Positions 57,067 to 64,000 of a DNA stretch of 64,000 bases are shown piece by piece. The position numbers and the translations under genes were made by a program. The stretch spans positions 16,276,853 through 16,340,852 of the forward strand of contig CM035808.1 of the NCBI GenBank assembly GCA_020466095.1. The letters run 5' to 3'. Positions within the stretch are counted from its first letter, which is position 1. The number at the start of each line of letters is the position of its first letter. Below the pieces are notes generated by a model, which did not search any database, was not told the origin of the DNA, and worked only from the letters and a program-made list of their open reading frames with translations. This stretch comes from Chlorops oryzae. Its lineage: Eukaryota > Arthropoda > Insecta > Diptera > Chloropidae.

Positions 57067-57495
57067 GCGTATAAATACAGGGTGTCCAGGCAACTTTTGA
57101 CATAATTTTAATATGTGGCATCTCACAAATCCAAATACATTTTCAAATTATATATTTCAGTTTGTTTGAAAAAGCTGTGAAAAAATGTTTACTCAATATT
57201 TAACTCAACCAAAAATATTCTTAAAATTCGGACTTGCTTTGGAGGCCTTACAGAGGTCGAATTTAGGTTTGTTCGACCACGAAAAACATACTTTGAAAAC
57301 ATATCATTTTTAATCCTCTATGCATGATCGACTTGATCAACATGACTTTAAACCATATTTAAAAAGAATTTGAAATCAGTTTTTCCTGAATCCTTTCACT
57401 TGTCGGTGGAACTTGACGTATCACAATTCTAAAATCAAAATATCCTTTTAATGTTTTTATTGAAATTTGAATTGGATTAAAAAAATAAGCGTATT
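57067..57495. other. non-coding; lone transposon-like end at 57077
   Basis: TACAGGGTGTCCAGGCAAC starts at 57076-57077 and resembles a mariner-type terminus, but no partner end was found. The rest is AT-rich. Confidence 0.35.
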
Positions 57496-57606
57496 ATGCA
57501 GCGATCATGCTTAGCCCTAAAAGCACAATTAAGAGCATTTAGAGATTTAAAACCTAAATGCTTAATGCGCTAAATGCGTTTTTAGGGCTTAGTATGAACG
57601 ATGCAT
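57496..57606. mobile_element. hairpin MITE, ATGCAGCGATCATGCTTAGCC ends
   Basis: The first half (57496-57545) is complementary, with a few mismatches and a small indel, to the second half (57555-57606). The loop is 'agatttaaaac'. 'agccctaaaa' and 'ttttagggct' are conspicuous paired blocks. Confidence 0.65.
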
Positions 57607-57705
57607 AGGTCTGTCGGATTAAAAAAATATAACACGAACGAATTAAGATAAAAATTCAAAGATATTTTATTTGTTTTATTTATTCGACAGTTAGGTCAGT
57701 TAGGG

Positions 57706-57855
57706 TTGTGATACCACAAATAATGCGAAAACAAAAAAAAACAGAAACTGAAAAAACGAAACAAACATCCACGACCTCAGCTGGGAGTCGAGTCTAGAGC
57801 CTCTCGCTTAGTAAATTGGCATCTCAGCCAAATACGGCACAGCGGCCGACAACGC
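57706..57855 (-). mobile_element. tRNA-derived repeat fragment
   Basis: Minus strand: A-box-like TTTGGCTGAGATGCC, then B-box-like GACTCGACTCCCAGC, an A/T-rich body and the GTGATACCACAA core near 57707. This reproduces the SINE architecture of 15.1 kb in decayed form. Confidence 0.45.
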
Positions 57856-59274
57856 GACAGTTAGTTTGCCTAAGTATTTCTTTGCACGTTGCAGTGAAAT
57901 AGGTCGAAATTTCTCTTAATTTTTATATATAGATTTTTTTTTTCCAACTGCCTAATGGGCCTTGATCTTTGCGACACCGGGTAATGTCTTACAGCAGCAG
58001 CAAAATAATATTTATATTTCAACAAATCACAACGGATATTAAGAGCAATTTACAATGATCAAGATAAAATGGGCGAAAGCGAAAAAAAAACCAACAGTAC
58101 AGACTACAAGAGGGATACTTTAAAATGGAATATGAAGGGAAAACAAGGAGACATTTGTAACAATCTCAATATTTACACATTCTTCAAGCAAAAACGGCAA
58201 AAAGCCTTCGAAGACAGCATCGAATATTGAAGGCAAGGATCCGACTGCAAAACAAAAGAAAAAGTTTGACATCAAGATAGTATTCCCAAGTGCTAGAGAA
58301 CAGTACCAAAATGGATACAAAATAAAAAACAAAAACAAAATCCAGCCTGAAATTTGAATAGTCTTTTTACAAGAAGTGTTCAGTTGGTGTGATATCAAAA
58401 TGCTTTAAGGAAATTGTCACTGAGCACACATGAACGGGCGTCAATACGTATAAAAATAAAACTTTTGAGAAGAAAATAAAATTTCTCATATATGGACAAA
58501 CTCACGAACATGCCCAAAAGGACAACAAAATGTATAAAAACAAAGTACCAAAGGGAATTGAAGAAATTTTCAACTGATAAGAGTTTGTTTTATTTTTTTT
58601 TTTTTAAGAAAAGAAAAAAGGTTCCTTATCTGAGGCGGCATATGTGATATGTCAGATATCTTAAGACTTTGGGTGTCGCAAACTTTCAGTTCAAATGCAT
58701 GCAAAGAATAGAAATAAAGTTGGACAAAAACGAGCGGAAAGGAAATTTCGATGGAATTGATATTTTTTGTGCCAATCCTGTATTATATGAAAATCAACAT
58801 TTATTTCATGTTCGAGTGGGCAATTCAGAGTGAAAGTTTTTCAATGAGTGCGGCGCAGGACCTTGCGAAGGACTTTTTTTTTTATTTTATTTCTATTCGG
58901 TCGCAAAAAAAAAATGTGTAAAGCCCTCACATAACCTGCTGATATGTAACAATTCCTTTTTCTTTACACCGGATTTATATAAATTGTATGTCGCTATCTT
59001 AAAAGTGATTGTATTCCCTTTTGGATTTTATATTTTATTTAATAAAAAAAAATATAAGCGCGTTGATTGTTTGCTTGATTATATTGAAGAAAACATTTGT
59101 TGGTACATATGTTCAATAAATCAGGTAGTCAGTTTGTCTGAAAATCAGTTGAAATTGGAAAGAGCTCAATCCTTTAATGGGCAATATTAGGAAACATATT
59201 TTTTTAAATAAATAAATAATTATAAATTTTTTCGAATAAAAATTCACTTTCGGCTTTCACCATTCCAATTTCAA
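57856..59274. other. non-coding, nothing recognised
   Basis: AT-rich sequence. Short ORFs at 58120-58398 (minus) and 58984-59190 (plus) are hydrophobic by AT bias and unsupported. Confidence 0.45.
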
Positions 59275-59640
59275 ACAAGTAAGGATGTTATAGTCAGGCG
59301 ATCCTGCCACCTATAAACAGCTAACTTCATGTGCTTTAATCGAAGGCTTAAAAATAAGCTCAACTTTTAAAATTGATTTGAATATGTCGAAAATTTCTCA
59401 TTTTGGAGCAATTTTGACAATTTTGGTGACAGCCCCCAATACTGAACGTACCGTTTGTAATGGACCGATTAAGAACATTTTTGGAGAGAATGTTTTTAAC
59501 TATTAAGGAAGTATATGTATATGCCAACTTCAGGTGAAGTCTCATTTGAATTGCATTTCAAATTTGAGTTTGATATTCGAAAAACAGCTATTTGCAATCA
59601 GTTTAAGGAATAAATTTCATAAAAAATTGCGTTTCCAGAA
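59275..59640 (+). mobile_element. dispersed fly repeat, truncated copy
   Basis: Starts 'caagtaaggatgttatagtcaggcgatcctgcc', matching the start of the next copy, and includes the shared block 'ggtgacagcccccaatactgaacgtacc...atggaccgatt'. It breaks off before the right-end blocks. Confidence 0.65.
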
Positions 59641-59828
59641 ATAACAAAAAAAATTCTTATAGACAGCATTGGAATTTCTGGAGTCGAAGGAAAGCCGTCT
59701 AGAGCATGAAACAATCATTAGAATGACAATTTATAGAATAGATTTTCTAAAATAACAATACTATCAGCTGTAAAATTTACTCGCAGCCCTGGCAGTAGAC
59801 GGTATTGCCATTTTCGATAGTTCAACAA

Positions 59829-60668
59829 GTAAGGGTGTTATAGCCAGGCGACACTGACAATAGAATACTCGACACAGACACAATTTTTTATATCAAGAGG
59901 TGTTTAAGTCCATAAGGCGCCCCATATACCGACTTTTATTAAATTTCTTTATGAAAACCGCCCCTTTGCCACGCCTACTTTTCCAATTTTTTTGAATTCT
60001 AATCGGAGGCTTAAATATACGCTCAAATTTTAAGTTTCATTAAAATATTTCGAAAAAGTCCGATTTTAAGGCAGTTTCGGGATTTTTGTGACAGACCCTA
60101 GTACTGGAGGTACCCTTAATAATGGACCGATCAAGAAAATTTTGGAAGGATGTTTATGGCAACAAAGGAAGCATCAGTGCCAAATTTTGTTCAAGTCCCA
60201 TTTGCATTTCGGGTGTAGGAGGCAATTTTCGAAAAACACCCTTCTGCCACGCCCACTTTTAACATTTTTGAAAATCGTATTACTTGCGATTAAACGTTCA
60301 AATATCAAATTTCATCAAAATATGTTGAAAAACTTCGATTTTAGAGGAGTTTTTGTGATTTTCGTAACAGACCCTAGTACTGGAGGTACCCCTAAAAATG
60401 GTCCGATCGGGTCCATTCTCGAACTTGTTCTTACTCATGTGCCTGTGACTTTTAATACCAAATTTTGTCAAGATAGCTCAACTTCTTCGATAAGAAAACT
60501 GTATACAAACAGACAGACGGACGGACGGACATGCCTAAATTGAATCTCCTGGTGACGCTGATCATTTCTATATATATTTTGTATGGTCTATCTCGACTGG
60601 TTGTGGGTGTTACACACAACCACACAAACGCAATATACTCTCGACGCAGAGTGTGTCGGGTATAAAAA
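59829..60668 (+). mobile_element. dispersed fly repeat, most complete copy
   Basis: Runs from 'caagtaagggtgttatagccaggcg' to 'gcagagtgtgtcgggtataaaaattg'. The internal unit containing 'acagaccctagtactggaggtacc' and 'tgccacgcc.acttt' occurs twice (about 280 bp apart), followed by 'cagacagacggacggacgg' and 'tctatatatattttgtatgg'. Such ordered blocks are familiar from dispersed repeats of flies; the class and mobility mechanism are unknown to me. The 151-codon frame at 60088-60543 contains the unit twice (TDPSTGGT...NGPI) and is repeat translation, not a gene. Confidence 0.65.
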
Positions 60669-63600
60669 TTGCGATTTAAAACAAAAATGTTTAAATATTA
60701 TTTTATTTTAATATAAAAGCTTTTTAAAATATGTTTGATAAAAGTGGCCCCAAAGGTTCTTCGCTTTAGCTACCTTTAAGTGAAATACTTTTAATTATTT
60801 TCATTTAGATTTCGTATCGCTGAGAATATTAAAGAGTTCGTAAAATTTGAGCCCGCACCTTTTTCAGAATCATCTCTCATCTTCGTACACCCGCAATTTA
60901 ATTTGCCGAACGCCTGAAACTATTAAAACTTCGAAAACGATTGCAGAGATAGGTATCATGGAAACAATAGAGGAAAAGAAAAACGAGCAACTTTCGACAA
61001 TTAAGTGCAACATCGTGACCAGCAAGACAAGAAAGCAAACTAAATCCGAAAGTCTTACTGACACGTCATTCTAGGGGGTGACGAGTCGGAACAGGCAAGG
61101 CTATAAGGCGATATAAAATGCTCAACGACATAATAATCATCAAACTGAAGCAGAGAGCACCAAGCGGTTCATGACCATGAGGCGACAACAATAAAACGTT
61201 AAAAGAACAAAAAATTTATGAAAAAAAAAAAAATATATATATATATATGTATATGTATAAGGACTTCAACTTAAGATTGTAAAGTTCTCAAGTTACATAC
61301 AAAATAAAAATTGTCTTTATTCGCACAGTTAAAACATCGACTTGCAGCTGTGCTCTGCCATGCCACTGCTGCTGTTACTGCAGCTGCATGCAGCATTTCA
61401 AGTTACTCCAGTAGGAAATCCCTTAAGCACTCAAGAAGCATGCGTGCCGTTGCAAGGCAATGAAGTCACTCAGCGTGAAGGAAAAGGCCAAAGACTGGAA
61501 AAACCCAGCAATGAAACAGAGCAGCAGTATAAACTTTCTCCAGACATGATTTCATGTGCATTCAAGTCCTACGGGAATTTTGCAATGTTGCCCAGCTCCA
61601 GCTTCAGCTTCAACTTCATCTCTGTCTTCTCATCTCCATCTTGAACGTCAAAATCAACATTAACTTCAACTATAGTTTCAGCTAAAGCTTTTCCCTTGAC
61701 TTACACAATACGATGCTTGAAGAGCAAGCTACTGAAATAGTCAAGTTATCCTTCTGATTATTGACTTTCGAGACAGTTCTATGAACACTTTAGAAATGCA
61801 ATTGCCAGGAATAAAAAAGTAAAATAAAAGAAATACCAAAAAAATTAAAACAACACATGAACGTCGAAGGACAAAGAAAAACAGGAAAAGAACTAACTCG
61901 GTCAGTCGGACAGAAATTGGAAAAAATGCTTTTCGTAATCAAATATCCCAGAAAAATTGTCTATCGAATATTCGTATATGTACCTACACTCCGTTGATGG
62001 ACAAATAAACAAAATATACATATGATGGTTACAAGGGGGGTATCGATTGTTCCGGTTTACCGTATTTAATTAAAAGTATCTTCGACTGTCAAGAATGATG
62101 GCTCAGCAACATCGGGTAAAGTAGGTTAGAAGGCTGCCATCCAAACAATCGATTGCATGTATCTTTGTGAGCTCAAAAGTTTACGGTCTCTTCGATTTTT
62201 TCCCATCCCATTATTATTGGCATTACTCATGCCAATCTGCGACGAATGCACAACAAAGTTGTTAATCATTTCTGCCATCGTATGCACATTTGCTGCATGC
62301 AACGAATTCGACGCGTTACTCTTAACAATAAATTGCCTTTCCCGTATGCACAGCTCCGACTCCATCGTTGCGCGACTCTGTAGCCATATTTTCACATACC
62401 GCTTCGATGTCCTGTCGATTGCACAAACCTCCACAATTTATTGTGCAAAGCATTGCGCTACGGAGATTTGAGGCGACGACCACAATCCGGCGTGTTTTTG
62501 ATACAAACCGAGAAAGAGCGCCCCCACACACTTGTACTCGTATGTTCGTACTTATGACCCCGGGCGGACTCGATCGACCTACACACAAAACCGCTTTGTA
62601 TTGGCTACAAAAATAGCAGGCGTAGTGTGTCCTTCAGTCATTGATTCATAACACAAACCTGACCCTTTAAAACTCAAATCTAAGAGTACATTCTAAATAA
62701 AAATATTTTCGGACTGAGATATCTCCAGAAATTGCGGGAAATTCAAGCTTTACCAAATATGTTAGTTGATATTTTTTTTAATAAAATCTAACAAAATATA
62801 ATAGGGGTATTCACAAAGGCTGCGGAAAATAAGAAAATAAGAAAATCGGAAAATTTGTAACTGCTTAAAAAGTTGTGCAATACAAAAAAGTTTAAAAAAT
62901 ATTCCCACTTTCCAACGTTTTTAACCCTCCCTTGTGAATACCCCTAATAATTTAAAAATACTTGTATAAAGTCCACCAATCGAATGTAAAACAAAGTGAA
63001 TGCGATACCAAATGCAGTAAAATGTGTGTCAAAACAATGGGGAGCAATTCTTTCAGTGCACCATACAAAACCGTCATTGGCAAGAGCAGTGCTTTCGCCT
63101 TGGTCGTCGCCCGGAAATGTGGCCAAATGCATACAAAATGCGCAATAAAACTGTCACGCCACGAAAAGTAGCAAAAGAAAGAGGCAAGGATTTATTATCT
63201 GTAGAAAGTAGCCAACACACAAATAAAAAACGAAAAACGAAAAACTTTAAGATGCGCTCCAAGAGAACCAAAACAAAGAGGTAGCTACATATATAGATAT
63301 ATATTTTGTGCAAAAGAATAATTTGCAATACAGAAACAAAGTCTGTCGCATTTTCTTCCTTCTTAATTTGGAATTGCTTTCCTGCGTAGGGATTTTCTGG
63401 CAAAGTAAGTGCCTGACAGTGGTAGGTCCACCCAAGATGGATTGCTATTTGAATTTAAATACATGCTGAGGAGGATCTCCACGGATGCAAAAACAAATGC
63501 AAGCGTTTGAAAGTAGTTGGGCGCATCGTTTCAATTTAGCTGAAGATAGACGGTCGAATAGAGGGATACTTTTACTAAAGCGTGGTGCAACATTTATCTT

Positions 63601-64000
63601 CATTGTTGCTAAAAGCATTTTTAATTTTCGGGCCAAAAACACGAACATACCATCGTCTAGAACAATTGAGCTGCGTTGAATTGTTCCGTAAAAGTGCGAA
63701 GAGCACGCGCAAATTGAAAAGTGCTCAAATGCACTGAAGCGACAATGAACTTTTTTGATTGTTTGTTGTTCTCTTAGGAACACTTTTCATTCGCCTTTCA
63801 ATGCTCAAGGAACAATGCGCGTACATTTTTATTTATTTAGATGGATTCTGATGAAAGAAGATGCATTGAAGATCGTATTACAAGCGTTTGAAGTGATTTC
63901 TTTTTTAAAAGCCATACGGCGAACTCACAGTGAGTCTAACATCACTTTGCTCTTAAAGGAACATCTATCGCTAAAGCTTCAATAATAATTTCTCTTTAAA
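60669..64000. other. non-coding; GC-richer 62.1-62.6 kb
   Basis: No gene could be supported. An ATG at 61360 opens a frame to 61644 with a leucine-rich start (MPLLLLLQLHAAF) that mimics a signal peptide, but nothing after it looks conserved. Overlapping ORFs on both strands at 62.1-62.6 kb are GC-driven. A poly-A followed by (TA)n occurs at 61220-61260. Confidence 0.4.

Noticed and set aside
60088..60543. 151-codon ORF with two TDPSTGGT...NGPI segments, looking like a repeated protein domain
   Set aside because: The segments are translations of a duplicated unit in the dispersed fly repeat, which is also present, broken, at 11.6 kb and 59.3 kb.
61360..61644. Small secreted peptide starting MPLLLLLQLHAAF
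   Set aside because: The hydrophobic start comes from a CTG-rich stretch; no cleavage-site context, conserved cysteines, promoter or splice support downstream.
1..64000. CRISPR arrays, bacterial operons, rRNA genes
   Set aside because: No regularly spaced short repeats with unique spacers, no ribosome-binding-site-led ORF runs and no rRNA landmarks; introns and fly-type elements point to eukaryotic DNA.

Overview
The window looks like nuclear DNA of a higher (cyclorrhaphan) fly. A tephritid-like fly is my best guess, an inference from overall texture and not a species identification. The evidence is high A+T content, short introns with fly-type splice sites, a CAACAATG start context, many terminal-inverted-repeat (TIR) elements, and a dispersed repeat carrying 'cagacagacggacggacgg' blocks of a kind I know from fly genomes. 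Nothing bacterial or viral was recognised. Coding density is very low: only two host genes can be supported, and almost everything else is repeats and unassigned non-coding DNA.

Layout. 1-6 kb holds a ~494-bp satellite, a palindromic MITE, tRNA-like modules, a ~50-bp repeat, a decayed Tc1/mariner transposase and an ACTAGTCC-rich minisatellite. 8.55-9.12 kb is an A/T-only array with a 9-bp unit. 11.6-12.3 kb is an old dispersed repeat split by a 166-bp TTAA-flanked MITE. A tRNA-derived SINE lies at 15.1 kb. 17-20.2 kb has further repeats, including a 586-bp hAT-like element with 8-bp target duplications. 20.54-20.98 kb is a compact two-exon gene for a p25-alpha/TPPP-like protein. It is followed directly by a cluster of nested TIR elements (21.1-22.6 kb). 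24.9-27.7 kb carries a hairpin MITE and a foldback element. 28.6-30.4 kb is a promoter-like, GAGA-rich stretch.

32.6-39.2 kb is a nested structure. An element with ~620-bp inverted arms has a 3.8-kb TIR element inserted in its left arm, and that element itself holds an 866-bp MITE. 41.0-42.9 kb is a near-perfect 791-bp inverted repeat around 344 bp of a transposon-type ORF. 43.4-44.1, 48.9-49.4 and 50.2-50.7 kb hold more repeats. 51.65-54.59 kb encodes a large secreted, proline-rich YGPP-repeat protein, with three exons resolved and the initiating exon not resolved. 56.5-60.7 kb holds further foldback and dispersed repeats, and 60.7-64 kb shows nothing I can name.

The two host genes show no functional link. 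If the YGPP gene starts at the candidate exon near 29.78 kb, all the 32-50 kb elements would lie in its first intron and be transcribed with it. If it starts at the nearer candidate (51.27 kb), they are intergenic. Choosing between these is the main open question about gene structure here.
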